Shown: positions 33,658-43,085 of the stretch, piece by piece
Position numbering within the stretch: the first letter of the stretch is position 1
Layout of the letters: each line of letters starts with the position of its first letter
Assembly: GCF_000379465.1 (NCBI RefSeq)
Contig: NZ_KB905392.1
Location: forward strand, 372,001 to 436,000
Length of the DNA: 64,000 bases
Reading direction: 5' to 3'
Source of the DNA: Sciscionella marina DSM 45152
GTDB lineage: Bacteria > Actinomycetota > Actinomycetes > Mycobacteriales > Pseudonocardiaceae
Program-made: the position numbers and the translations under genes
The notes under the pieces: model-generated
Told to the model about the DNA's origin: nothing
What the model saw: only the letters and a program-made list of their open reading frames with translations
The model's database searches: none

Positions 33658-34559
33658 ACGGCCATGGTGACGGTGGCCGCCCAGAGCACACCGAGGATCG
33701 GCAGCACCGGGTCGCCGAGCACGATGTCCTCCGGAGCACCGGCCGCATGGTTGTCCACGTCGACGGCGTAGCGCAGGATCGCAATCACGAACGGGACCAC
33801 CGAGATCCAGGACCACACGGAGCTGGAGATCGGGTGCACGGTGAGAGTCCACAGGGTGTACATGACCACGGTGACGGTGGCGGCCAGAGCCCAGACGAAC
33901 CGCAGGTAGGACGGCGAGTAGGAGTGCAGCACCTTGCGGGTGAGCTTCTGGTCCTTCTTGTCGATCAGGGCCCGTTCGGCGGCGCGCTTCCCGGCCACCA
34001 TGTACAGGGCCCCGAAGGCGCAGAACATCACGAACCACGGCGAGATCTTCACCTCGGTGGCCACCCCGCCGGTGACCGCGCGCAGCACGAAGCCGGAGGC
34101 CACGGCGAACATCTCGAGCACCGGCTGGTGTTTGAGCCCGAAGCAGTAGGCGAGCTGGATGACCTCGTAGGCGGCGATGACCAGCAGCAGCTGCCAGGAG
34201 ACGAGCAAGCACAGCGCGAGCGCGGCGAGCATGAGCACGACGCCGACGCCATAGGCGACCGAGAGCGGCACCGCGCCGGAGGCGATCGGGCGGAATCGTT
34301 TCTTCGGGTGCCTGCGATCCGCCTCGACATCCCGGGCGTCGTTGATCAGGTAGGTGCCCGCCGCGGCGACGGTGAACACCACGAAGGCCAGGATGGTGGC
34401 CAGCAGCACGTGCTCGGTGAACAGCTGGCCCGCGACGAACGGCGCCGTCGCCACGAGCACGTTCTTGATCCACTGCTTGGGCCGGATCGCCGCGATCAGG
34501 CCGAGTATCAGCCGGACCGGTTTCACCGCGGTGGTCTGTGCCTGGGTGGTTTCACTCAT
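33645..34559 (-). CDS. ubiA: Decaprenyl-phosphate phosphoribosyltransferase (UbiA family, Rv3806c-like)
   Basis: 304 residues, polytopic UbiA prenyltransferase superfamily. The first Asp-rich motif is NDARDVEADRRHPKKR; the second is DIVLGDP-type near the C-terminus, with ALIDKKDQK and FCAFGALYMVAGKRAAERA between. It matches DPPR synthase, which moves phosphoribose from PRPP to decaprenyl phosphate as the first committed step of decaprenyl-phospho-arabinose formation. ATG 34559 overlaps the PAP2 stop by 8 bases, the same pairing as Rv3806c-Rv3807c. The 3' end overlaps the dead toxin gene by 13 bases. Confidence 0.93.
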   Translation of the reverse strand: MSETTQAQTTAVKPVRLILGLIAAIRPKQWIKNVLVATAPFVAGQLFTEHVLLATILAFVVFTVAAAGTYLINDARDVEADRRHPKKRFRPIASGAVPLSVAYGVGVVLMLAALALCLLVSWQLLLVIAAYEVIQLAYCFGLKHQPVLEMFAVASGFVLRAVTGGVATEVKISPWFVMFCAFGALYMVAGKRAAERALIDKKDQKLTRKVLHSYSPSYLRFVWALAATVTVVMYTLWTLTVHPISSSVWSWISVVPFVIAILRYAVDVDNHAAGAPEDIVLGDPVLPILGVLWAATVTMAVYVG

Positions 34560-35124
34560 GACTCTCGCCGTTTCGCTGGTTCGCCGCTTTCCCGATGGCC
34601 GCGCCGAGCACCGCGCCGGTGAGCACGTCGCTCGGGTAGTGCACGCCGAGCAGGAGTCTGCTCAACGCCATCACCGGGAGCGCGACCCGGCCGAACCGCA
34701 GGCCGAGCAGCGGGCCGAACACGACCGCGGCGCTCGCGGTGGACATGGCGTGCGCGGAGGGCATGGAAAGCGAGCTCGGGGTCTTCGCGAGCACCTGCAC
34801 CCGCTCGTCGTGCGGGCGCGGACGGCGCACCACGCGCTTGATCAGGATCGCCCCGGCGTGTGAGGCGGCGACCGCGCCGGTCGCGGTGATCCACCGCGTG
34901 CGGCGCTCGCCGTCCACCGCGGCGCCGAGCAGGCCGATGACCAGCCAGCCGATGGCGTGTTCCCCCGCCGCGGACAGCGCCCGCGCGCCACTGACAAGGG
35001 GGGCCTTGTCGAGTGCGGACTGCACGCTGCGCAGGACCGCGGTGTCGGCACGGTGGAAACGGTCCAGCACCGTCCCCGCTCCGTTGTCTGTGTTCTGCCG
35101 TCGCGCCGTTTCGCTCGTGGCCAT
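34552..35124 (-). CDS. PAP2-family phosphatase, Rv3807c-like
   Basis: 190 residues, membrane PAP2. The three phosphatase motifs are KRVVRRPRP, PSAH (in SLSMPSAHAMSTASAA) and SRLLLGVHYPSD, so the active site is complete. It is thought to dephosphorylate decaprenyl-phospho-5-phosphoribose before the DprE1/DprE2 epimerisation. It overlaps ubiA and is co-transcribed with it. ATG 35124 gives the usual short cytoplasmic N-terminus; no strong ribosome site is seen. The following 247 bases to the next gene hold only promoter-like sequence. Confidence 0.9.
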   Translation of the reverse strand: MATSETARRQNTDNGAGTVLDRFHRADTAVLRSVQSALDKAPLVSGARALSAAGEHAIGWLVIGLLGAAVDGERRTRWITATGAVAASHAGAILIKRVVRRPRPHDERVQVLAKTPSSLSMPSAHAMSTASAAVVFGPLLGLRFGRVALPVMALSRLLLGVHYPSDVLTGAVLGAAIGKAANQRNGESHE

Positions 35125-35371
35125 CTCGCTCGCTTCTGGCTCGTGCCGGATCCGGGTACCCGGGACATGAGCATGCCCCGATAAACAGGCTATCGGGGAG
35201 GTTCGGCGCCCCACGCGCCGGGAACCCGAAACTCGTCAACGTGGCGCCGACCACAGCATCCGGCCGATTCCGGAGGGTCAGCTGACCATGCCACACCAGG
35301 ATCGGGCACACTGGACGGGCGTGTGCCCGAGCTTCGGCACCCGGAAACCAGGACAAGTGCGGAGAGGCGTG

Positions 35372-36997
35372 ATGCGTGTGTCGCCGACAGTTGGGCAGCA
35401 GGTCGAACCTGCAGACCCGGCACTCGACGACAAGTCGGTCGCGGCGAAGCCGGAAACCACCCAGCGAAGCGGCGGCCCACCAGCCCGTCGCGGGGATCGC
35501 CGCCTGTACCGGTTACTCATCCACCCCGCTACCCAGATCGCCGCGGCACTGCTCGGCCTGCTCGGCACCATCGCCACCGCGATCGTGGGTCTCGAGGCCG
35601 GGCGTCTTCCCGAGGACCCGAGCCGGATGTGGTGGTTCACCCTCCCGCAGAGCTGGTTCGACAACCCGAGCACGCTGCGCCTGGTCTTCTACCTCGGCCT
35701 CGCCGCGCTCACTATCGGCTGGTTCACACTCGGCCTCGGGGTGCGTGCGGGACGTTGGCGCATCCGCCAGCTCTGGGCCGTCGGCGGCACCTGGGCGCTG
35801 CCCTGGCTGGTCGCCCCGGTCGCACTGAGCACCGACGTCTACACCTACCTCGGCCAGGGCCTCGTGCTGCGCGCGGGCAACAACCCGTACACCAACGGTC
35901 CCGCGACGGCCGGGCTCACCGATCTGCTCCAGCACCGCATTCCCGGCATCTGGATGGACGTACCGTCCCCGTACGGCCCGGGGTTCATGGGCATCGACTC
36001 GCTGATCGCCCCGCTGGCCCGCGACCATCCGACGACGGCGGTCGTGGTGATGCGGCTGCTGATGCTCGCCGGTCTCGCGCTGGCCGCGATCTGTGTTCCC
36101 CGGGTGGCCCGGTTCGCCGGTACGAACCCGGTGGTGGCCACCTGGATCGGGGTGACCAGCCCGCTCGCGCTCGGTGCCGTGGTGCTGTCCGGGCACAACG
36201 ACGGGCTGATGATCGGGCTCGTGATGGCCGCGCTGGCGCTGTTCACCCGGCGCGACATCCGGTACTCGGCGCCCCTGGCCATCGGTGTGGCCACCTGCGC
36301 GATGATGATCAAGATCCCGGCCGCCGCCGTGGTCGCGATCCTCGGCTTCGCCTGGGCCTACCGCAGCAGGGCGGTCGGCAAACGGGTCACCAGGGTCGGG
36401 ATCGCCTTCGGCATCTGCGTCGTGGTCACCGGCGTCGTCTCGCTGATCACCACGCTCGGGCTGCGCTGGATCAACCTCGACGCCATCAACTCCCCGAGCC
36501 GCGCCGCGCCGACGTTCACCCCGCTGAACGCGATCCAGCGGGCGATCTGTGACCTCGCCATGGACTGGTTCGGCATCGGCGAGGAGACGCTGCCCCGGGC
36601 CAATGTGCTCACCGGGATCCAGATCGTCACCTACCTGTGCGTGCTCGCCCTCGTGATCGCCGTGCTCGCCCGGCTGCCGAAGGTCGGCACCGCGCGGGCG
36701 AGCGCGATCCTGCTGACCGCGGTCATCATCGCCACCCCCGTGTTGTGGCCGTGGTATCTCGTCTGGCCGGTGCTCCTGCTCGGCGCGAGCATGCGCAGCA
36801 GGTGGCGGATCATCCCGATCCTTTTTGCGGGCGGTGCGCTGTTCCTGACCATGGCCGACGGCTCGCCGTACGACATCGGCACGACCGGTTCCGTCATCGA
36901 GGCCCTGCTGGTCATCGCCCTCGCCGTCGCGACCGGCCGCTGGGTGGTACGCAATGTCATCCGTACATCGCGGTCGGAAGTGACCGCTCACGTCTGA
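35372..36997 (+). CDS. GT-C alpha-(1->6)-mannosyltransferase-like membrane protein (MptB/GT87-like)
   Basis: 541 residues, about 12-13 hydrophobic segments. Landmark loops are STDVYTYLGQGLVLRAGNNPYTNGP (first luminal loop with the acidic GT-C residue), VPSPYGPGFMGIDSLIA, and SGHNDGLMIGLVMAALAL, all characteristic of the polyprenol-phosphomannose-dependent alpha-1,6-mannosyltransferase family (MptA/MptB). It would extend lipomannan on the outer face of the membrane using polyprenyl-phospho-mannose. ATG 35372 with GGAGAG five bases upstream is preferred to ATG 35288. It is followed 16 bases later by a second GT-C gene. Confidence 0.83.
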   Translation: MRVSPTVGQQVEPADPALDDKSVAAKPETTQRSGGPPARRGDRRLYRLLIHPATQIAAALLGLLGTIATAIVGLEAGRLPEDPSRMWWFTLPQSWFDNPSTLRLVFYLGLAALTIGWFTLGLGVRAGRWRIRQLWAVGGTWALPWLVAPVALSTDVYTYLGQGLVLRAGNNPYTNGPATAGLTDLLQHRIPGIWMDVPSPYGPGFMGIDSLIAPLARDHPTTAVVVMRLLMLAGLALAAICVPRVARFAGTNPVVATWIGVTSPLALGAVVLSGHNDGLMIGLVMAALALFTRRDIRYSAPLAIGVATCAMMIKIPAAAVVAILGFAWAYRSRAVGKRVTRVGIAFGICVVVTGVVSLITTLGLRWINLDAINSPSRAAPTFTPLNAIQRAICDLAMDWFGIGEETLPRANVLTGIQIVTYLCVLALVIAVLARLPKVGTARASAILLTAVIIATPVLWPWYLVWPVLLLGASMRSRWRIIPILFAGGALFLTMADGSPYDIGTTGSVIEALLVIALAVATGRWVVRNVIRTSRSEVTAHV

Positions 36998-37013
36998 AAC
37001 AGGCCCGCACTCC

Positions 37014-38609
37014 ATGGGAAGCAGCACCATCACCCGTCCGAAACGGGAGGTTCCGGCCAACACCGGGAACACCATGCGCCAGTTCGGCTCGAGAACGCAG
37101 TGGTTCGCGCTGATCGCGCTGGTCGTCGGGCTGTTCGCCTACTGGCTGACGCACGCCGGGCTCACCGACGACGGGTACATCACCCTCGACTACGCTCGCG
37201 CGTTCGCCACCGACGGCACCTGGGGCATGACACCGGGGCTCGAATCGAACAGCGCGACCTCCCCGTTCAACGTGCTGCTGCTCGCCGGGCTGATGTTCCT
37301 GGCGAAGCTGATCACCGGAGAGACCTCGCCGATCATCGTGCTCGGCATCGTGACGGTCGCCGCGATGGTGGCCACCGCCGCGTGGTGGTCGGTGATCAGC
37401 AAGCGGCTCGGAATCTCCTGGAGCTCCGCGCTGACCGGGCTGGTGCTCGTCCTGCTCTCCCCGTTCGCGCTCTCCGTGGTCGGCCTGGAGACCCAGCTGC
37501 TGCTCGCCCTGCTCGTCGGGCTGTTCGCCGAGGGACTGCGCGGGCGCCCGGTGCTGTTCGGGGTGCTGGCCGGGCTGACCATCCTCACCAGGCTGGACAG
37601 CGTCATCGTGGTGTTCGCGCTGAGCCTCGCGCTCGCCGGCGTCCGCAGGAAGTGGTGGCGCGCCCTGGTCCCGACCCTGATCGTCGGCCTGCCCTGGTTC
37701 GTGACCAGCTGGCTGACCCTCGGCTCGGCCATACCGGACACGCTCGCCATCAAGCAGCAGACCGAGCTTCCCGGTGGCTGGACCTTCAAGACCGGACTGT
37801 GGCTGTTCGTCTCGAGTGCGAACTCGGCGGTGCCCGCGATCCTCTCGCTCATTCCCGCGGTGCTCGGCCTGATCGCGTTGATCTACTGGGTGGCGAAGGT
37901 GCGCGGCGGACGATTGGCGCCGCTGGCCATCCTCGGTGGCGCGGGAGTGCTGTACTTCCTGGTCTATCTGGCCATCGATCCCGCGGCGTTCCTGTGGTAC
38001 TACGTGCCCACCGTCGCCCTGCTCACCTTCTTCTTCGCCGGCGCGCTCGACCCGCTCTCCATGCGGATCCGCGCCGTCCGCGCCTCGGCCCTGCGCGCGG
38101 TCGTCGGGCTCGTGCTCGCGGTCGGCACCCTGATTCCCGAGCTGCTGCACGGCCTGCCGTGGCAGACCCCGCCGATCTTCGGCAACTGGGCACTGCCGAC
38201 CGAGTACATGCGGATCGGCAATGACCTCGCCACCCGGCTGAACGGCGAGGGCATGCTGGCGCCCGGCGAGGTGGGCACCCTGATGTTCGGCTGTCAGTGC
38301 GACATCATCGACCAGTTCTCCGACCGCGGCGCGGCGATCCCCTATCTGCGCAGGCAGGTGAACAAGGCCGGACCGTTGACCAAGTGGGCCTACGAGCTCA
38401 ACTACGCGAACCTGGATTGGACCAAGCAGCGCACCCCGCTGCGCTGGCGGATGGAGTGGCATCCGGGCTGGATCAGTCCGCGACCGGATGTCTGGAACGT
38501 GCACTCCCCCGGCATCGGACCGGGGCACTTCATCATGCTGCCGATCGACGCGCCCAAGAGCCCGGTCATCTTCCCGCCGGAGAAGCCGTACTACCCGCCC
38601 GAGAGCTGA
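37014..38609 (+). CDS. GT-C membrane transferase, AftB-like arabinofuranosyltransferase candidate
   Basis: 531 residues. About nine to ten membrane segments are followed by a ~150-residue C-terminal extracytoplasmic domain (GFGC-type FGCQCDIIDQFSDRG, WHPGWISPRPDVWNV). The first periplasmic loop has GLTDDGYITLDYARAFA with the Asp-Asp pair typical of GT-C and similar to AftB-type (Rv3805c, GT89) enzymes; LESNSATSPFNVLLLAG follows. Together with ubiA and dprE2 this suggests a decaprenyl-phospho-arabinose-dependent step. It is shorter than AftB of mycobacteria, so the exact linkage made is uncertain. Confidence 0.7.
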   Translation: MGSSTITRPKREVPANTGNTMRQFGSRTQWFALIALVVGLFAYWLTHAGLTDDGYITLDYARAFATDGTWGMTPGLESNSATSPFNVLLLAGLMFLAKLITGETSPIIVLGIVTVAAMVATAAWWSVISKRLGISWSSALTGLVLVLLSPFALSVVGLETQLLLALLVGLFAEGLRGRPVLFGVLAGLTILTRLDSVIVVFALSLALAGVRRKWWRALVPTLIVGLPWFVTSWLTLGSAIPDTLAIKQQTELPGGWTFKTGLWLFVSSANSAVPAILSLIPAVLGLIALIYWVAKVRGGRLAPLAILGGAGVLYFLVYLAIDPAAFLWYYVPTVALLTFFFAGALDPLSMRIRAVRASALRAVVGLVLAVGTLIPELLHGLPWQTPPIFGNWALPTEYMRIGNDLATRLNGEGMLAPGEVGTLMFGCQCDIIDQFSDRGAAIPYLRRQVNKAGPLTKWAYELNYANLDWTKQRTPLRWRMEWHPGWISPRPDVWNVHSPGIGPGHFIMLPIDAPKSPVIFPPEKPYYPPES

Positions 38610-38646
38610 GAACCCGCCAACACCGGCTGATCGGGCAGCTGCCCGG

Positions 38647-41600
38647 TCAGCCCTCGGCTTCCTGAACCCGTGGCTCCACGATCGTGGGTTCGATCTCCCG
38701 GAAGAAGATCCGCGTCGAGGTCAGTCCCGCCGTCTCGTCCGCTTCGGGCAACGCGTCCAGTTCGGCCTTGATGGTCTCTTCCACGGCCAGGTACTTGCGC
38801 CCCGCCCGCAGATCGGCGTCGTTGCGCAGCCGCACGATCATCGGGAACTCGGCGAGCGCGTTCGCGTCGAACAGCCCCGTGGTGTAGATCAGCTGCACCC
38901 CGAGTGCGCGGGCCACGGCACGCTGCAGTTCGAGCAGGTACCCCGCGGAGGCGCGGCCGATCGGGTTGTCCAGGAACAGCACCCCGGAGTGCCGATGCTT
39001 GGCACGTCCGCGATTGTTCGCGCGCAGTGCGGCCATGGTGCAGTAGAGGATGATCGCCGCGGTCAGCTGTTGCCCGCCGGAGAACACGTCACGGATCTCG
39101 GAGACCCGCTGCCGCTCGGTGCGCAGGACCGCGTCGGGCTTGAGCATCTCGATCCGGAACCCCTTGGGCGCGGCGGCGAGCACCCCGCGCAGCAACAGCG
39201 ACATACCCTGTGGGGTCCCGTTCTTCCCGGTTGCCGCCTCGTCCACGACCTCACCGAGGCGCTCCACCAGTTCGGTGTCCTCGAGCGAGCCGAACGCGAT
39301 ACGCAGGAACTCCTGCCCGGACCAGTCGCCGAGCCCATCGGGCAGCCGGGAGACCCGCTGCGCCGAGCGCAGGGTGCGCAGCGCGTCCTCGACCATACCG
39401 TGCAGCCGGGTGATGATCCCGCTGCGGTGCCGGTCGATCGCGGCGAGGTCGTCGGTGAGGGTGCGCAGCCGTGGCCGCAGCGCCTCCGCCCACTCCCCCG
39501 AGTAGGTCGGCAGCTCGGCGCGGCGCACCGCGAGCATCTGCCTGCGCACCGGCACCTGCAGCTGTTCGAACCGGCTCTCGGTGGCGAACTGGGCGAGCGA
39601 GTCAGAGGCCTGGCGCACCCGTTCCTCGGCGCGGTTCGCCGTCTCCTGCGCGTGCGTCCACTCCCCGCGCAGCGTGGCGTACCGGGATCGGGCGGCCTCG
39701 ATATCGCCCTCGAACGGCTCCTGTTCCCCGTCCGGGCGCGCGTCCGTCGAGTCCAGCAACACCCCGAAGCCCTCGGTGCTCGCGCGCGCCGAGGCCAGCG
39801 CCCGTTCCGCGGTTTCGTGTTCGCGAACCCGGCGCTCGTGTTCACGCGCAGCTTCGGACTCCTCGGCGATCGCGGCGTCCACCAGCTGCTGGCCGTGCGC
39901 GATGTCCCGCGGCTGGGGTACTTCGGCCTCGCGTGCCTCAGGCAGCCCGGCCAGCTCGGCCTTGCGGGTCGCGACCAGCGCGATCGCGTTCGACCGCCGA
40001 TTCTCCGCCGCCTCGACCGCGCGGGCCGCGCGTTCCCGCGCCGCCGTGCGCGCCGAGGCGTCCGAACCCTCCGGGGTTTCCAGGAGTTCGCTGGCCAGCT
40101 CGCGCACCTCGGGATCGAGCGCCTCGAACGCGGCCAGGCTCACCGCCTCGGCCCGCTCGGCCTGGTCGAGTTCGGCGCGCAGATCACTGCCGACCTCCAC
40201 CCTGGCGTAGGAGTCCTCGGCCGACCGATAAGTCCTGCGCAGCACCTCGATCGGTTCCTCGGGCGCCGGATCGGCCGCACTGACCTCACCGGCGCCGGGA
40301 ACCTCGGCGAGCTCGGCGCGGGCCCGGTCGGCCGTTCCGGTGTGCCCGTCCGCCGCGCGCTGGTGTTCGGCGGCCTCGGCGCGGGCGAGCTCGGCGACGT
40401 CGCCGGCCTCGGTGGCCCGTTCCGCGGCGCGGGCCACGTTCTCCCGCTCGCGTTGCTCGGCCTCGGTCCACTCGCGCAGGTGTTCGCTCAGCTCGGCGAG
40501 TTCACTGAGCCGCCGCGCGTTCTCCTCCGTCGCGCGCAGTTTTTCGCGCGCGGCGGGCACGCTTTCCCGTAAACCGGCCCGTTCGGTGGCGAGGCGGTCC
40601 AGCTCCTGCTCGCAACGCCGCACCCGCTGCTCGGCCTCGGCCACCGCGGTCTCGGTGAACTCCACCGCCGCGGCGAGCTCGGTGGCGCTGCCCTCCGGGT
40701 ATTCCTCGCGCCAGCGTTCGAGGCGGGCGGCCAGTTCGTCATCGGCACGCTGGCGCTCGGTGAGTTCGGTGAGCCGGTCCTGGCGTTCGGTGTGCCTGCG
40801 GGCGATCGCCTCCTGTTCCCGCGCCGCGGCGTGCGGATCGTAGAGCGCGGGATTCGAGGGCACCACGAAATCCGCGCCCGGTGCGACCCCGCCGGCGCGC
40901 AGGGAATCCGTGGTACCGATGGCGATGAAGGTGTTCGGGTAGAGCTCGCGCTCGGTGAGGATCTGCTTGGCGAACTCCAGCTGGCTCGCCTTGTTCAGCA
41001 GCACCCCGCTCGCCAGCTGCGGCGCGTGCTCGGCGATGCGGGCCCGCTCGGCCACATCCCCGACCGCGGCGAGGAAGGTCCAGCCGGGCCAGGCGGTGAT
41101 GCCCTCCTCCTCGAGTACCGCGCACACCTCGCCGATCTCCGGTGGCGGCGGCAGCAGGTCCCCGCCGGCGAGCGCGAGCCGGGCCTGCTTGTCACTGGCC
41201 TCGGCGACCTCGAGTTCGAGCCGTACCCTTCCGGCCTCGGCACTGGATTCGGCGAGCAGTCTGCGCAGCGCCGAGTAGTCCGAGTCGAGGCGGATGTCCT
41301 CCACATCGAGCAGCGCGGCCAGCCGTGGTTCCGCCTCGAGGACGGCGATCCGTTCCTCCGCCTCGGCCTTGGCCTCGCCGGCGCGCTGATTACGTTCGGC
41401 CGCGGTCGCCGCGCCCTGCCGGGCCTCCTGCAGGGTGAGCTGGGCTGCGGAGTGCGCCTCGCCGATCCGCTCGGCTTCCGCCTCGTGTTCGGCGAGCCGT
41501 TCGCGCGCGGTCTCCAGTGCCTCACCGGCGCGGGCCGCAGCCGAGGTCACGTCCTCGCCCGCCGAATCGAGCAGCCCCTCACCCGCCGCGGTGCGCAGCC

Positions 41601-43077
41601 GGGCGCGCACTTCCTCGACCCGTTCGGCCAGCGCGTCGGCGCGCGCGGTCGCGGTCGCGGCTTCGGAGGTCGCCTCGTTCTGCCGGGCCTGCGCCTGGGC
41701 CGCCCGTTCGGTCTGTTCCGCGGCACTGGCCTGTTCCCGTTCCGCGGCCTGACCCGCGTCCTTGGCAAGGGCGAGCAGTCCGCGCGCGAGTGCCTGCGCC
41801 GCCGCGTTCTTCGCGGCGAGGGCGGGCCGTGCCTTCTCCTCGAGACTGTGCGCCAGTTCGCGCAGCCGCCGCGCGGATTCGGCGGCCCCGCGCTGCTCGA
41901 GCACCGTCGAGGTCTCCCGCCACGCGTCCGCGGTACGCCGGGTCTCGGCGAGTACCTCATCGGCTTCCACGCGTTCGGCTTCGGCTTCGGAGAGCCGCAG
42001 TCCGGCGACCGCGCGCCGCAGCGCGGCCACCTCGGCCGCGGCCCGGCGTCTCGTCGATTCGGCGAGCCCGAGGCTTTCCTGTGCCTCGGTCAGCCCGGCC
42101 TCGTACTCTTCGAGCCGGGCCTGCTCCACATCCACGCGCGCGTCGACCGCGCCCGCGAATCCGGCGAGCTGGGCGTAGACCCGTTCCGCCTCCGCACGGC
42201 AGGCGAGGGTGAGCGCCTCCTCCTTGGCCAGCGGGCCGCACAGTTCGAGCGCCCCGGCCACGAAGTCCCGCTCCACGTTCAGTTCCCCGCGCTGGGCAAG
42301 GCTTTCCGAGTAGTTGGTGAGCACCTCGGCGAGCTCGACCGGTCCGTCCTCGGGGAGCACCGCGCGCAGCAGGAACTCCACGAAGGCCTCGTCGGTGGCG
42401 AAGGAGAACGCGTCCGCAGCCTCGCCCTCGCCTGCGTTCATCGCCCGCTGATAACGGAACAGTTCGGTGTCCAGGCCGAGCATGTCCAGCCGCTCGGTCC
42501 ATTCCCCGCGCCGCCGGGTCCAGAACAGGTCGATCCCCGGGTCCTCGGACTGTGCCTCGCCGAGCCGGTCCCGGAACGCCGAGACGGTGAGCAGCCTGTT
42601 GTCCTTGGTGAGCGGGAGGGTTTCCAGCTCGAGCGCTTCGGAGGGGCGGAAACAGTACCAGGTGTCGATGAGGTTGGCCGGGTCCGCCGAACTGACGTGC
42701 CCGCGCCACTCCGAGACCTTGCCGGTGACCAGCCGCTCCCCCGAGCCGGTGTGCATCCACTCCAGCGCCACGTGCGCCACATCGTTGGGCAGCACGAACT
42801 TCTCCAGCACCCGGGTGCTCGTGGTACCCACCACCTGGCGCCTGCCAGGCAGCATCACCGAGAAGATCAGCTTGATCAGTACCGACTTCCCGCCGCCGTT
42901 CTCCAGGAACAGCACACTCGCCGGGGAGGGACGCCTCGGCGGTTCCGTGACCTCGAGCAGATCTCCTTGCTGGCTCTGCACTTTCGCGCCCGCGCCGGAG
43001 AAATCGAGCAGCACATCCTGGTAGCGCGCGCCAGGCGGACCCACGGAGTGCAGCCGCACCCTCGAAAGCTCGTACAT
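38647..43077 (-). CDS. SMC-like condensin ATPase (MksB/JetC-like)
   Basis: 1476 residues. Head-N holds a degenerate Walker A FLENGGGKSVLIKLIF (residues ~57-72; Leu58 replaces the first P-loop Gly). Coiled-coil arms rich in Ala/Glu/Arg run ~290-640 and ~750-1220, enclosing a globular hinge-like segment ~641-750 (PPPPEIGEVCAVLEEEGITA to FIAIGTTDSLRAGG). Head-C has the signature DVFSGGQQLTAA (1330-1341) and Walker B GVLFLDNPIGRAS, where Asp1370 is followed by Asn1371 instead of Glu. It is the last gene of a response-regulator, kleisin-like, KITE-like, SMC-like operon. AGGAGA precedes ATG 43077. No nuclease partner gene follows. Role inferred: DNA loop extrusion, chromosome handling or plasmid restriction. 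Confidence 0.82.
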   Translation of the reverse strand: MYELSRVRLHSVGPPGARYQDVLLDFSGAGAKVQSQQGDLLEVTEPPRRPSPASVLFLENGGGKSVLIKLIFSVMLPGRRQVVGTTSTRVLEKFVLPNDVAHVALEWMHTGSGERLVTGKVSEWRGHVSSADPANLIDTWYCFRPSEALELETLPLTKDNRLLTVSAFRDRLGEAQSEDPGIDLFWTRRRGEWTERLDMLGLDTELFRYQRAMNAGEGEAADAFSFATDEAFVEFLLRAVLPEDGPVELAEVLTNYSESLAQRGELNVERDFVAGALELCGPLAKEEALTLACRAEAERVYAQLAGFAGAVDARVDVEQARLEEYEAGLTEAQESLGLAESTRRRAAAEVAALRRAVAGLRLSEAEAERVEADEVLAETRRTADAWRETSTVLEQRGAAESARRLRELAHSLEEKARPALAAKNAAAQALARGLLALAKDAGQAAEREQASAAEQTERAAQAQARQNEATSEAATATARADALAERVEEVRARLRTAAGEGLLDSAGEDVTSAAARAGEALETARERLAEHEAEAERIGEAHSAAQLTLQEARQGAATAAERNQRAGEAKAEAEERIAVLEAEPRLAALLDVEDIRLDSDYSALRRLLAESSAEAGRVRLELEVAEASDKQARLALAGGDLLPPPPEIGEVCAVLEEEGITAWPGWTFLAAVGDVAERARIAEHAPQLASGVLLNKASQLEFAKQILTERELYPNTFIAIGTTDSLRAGGVAPGADFVVPSNPALYDPHAAAREQEAIARRHTERQDRLTELTERQRADDELAARLERWREEYPEGSATELAAAVEFTETAVAEAEQRVRRCEQELDRLATERAGLRESVPAAREKLRATEENARRLSELAELSEHLREWTEAEQRERENVARAAERATEAGDVAELARAEAAEHQRAADGHTGTADRARAELAEVPGAGEVSAADPAPEEPIEVLRRTYRSAEDSYARVEVGSDLRAELDQAERAEAVSLAAFEALDPEVRELASELLETPEGSDASARTAARERAARAVEAAENRRSNAIALVATRKAELAGLPEAREAEVPQPRDIAHGQQLVDAAIAEESEAAREHERRVREHETAERALASARASTEGFGVLLDSTDARPDGEQEPFEGDIEAARSRYATLRGEWTHAQETANRAEERVRQASDSLAQFATESRFEQLQVPVRRQMLAVRRAELPTYSGEWAEALRPRLRTLTDDLAAIDRHRSGIITRLHGMVEDALRTLRSAQRVSRLPDGLGDWSGQEFLRIAFGSLEDTELVERLGEVVDEAATGKNGTPQGMSLLLRGVLAAAPKGFRIEMLKPDAVLRTERQRVSEIRDVFSGGQQLTAAIILYCTMAALRANNRGRAKHRHSGVLFLDNPIGRASAGYLLELQRAVARALGVQLIYTTGLFDANALAEFPMIVRLRNDADLRAGRKYLAVEETIKAELDALPEADETAGLTSTRIFFREIEPTIVEPRVQEAEG

Positions 43078-43085
43078 GTTCTCCT

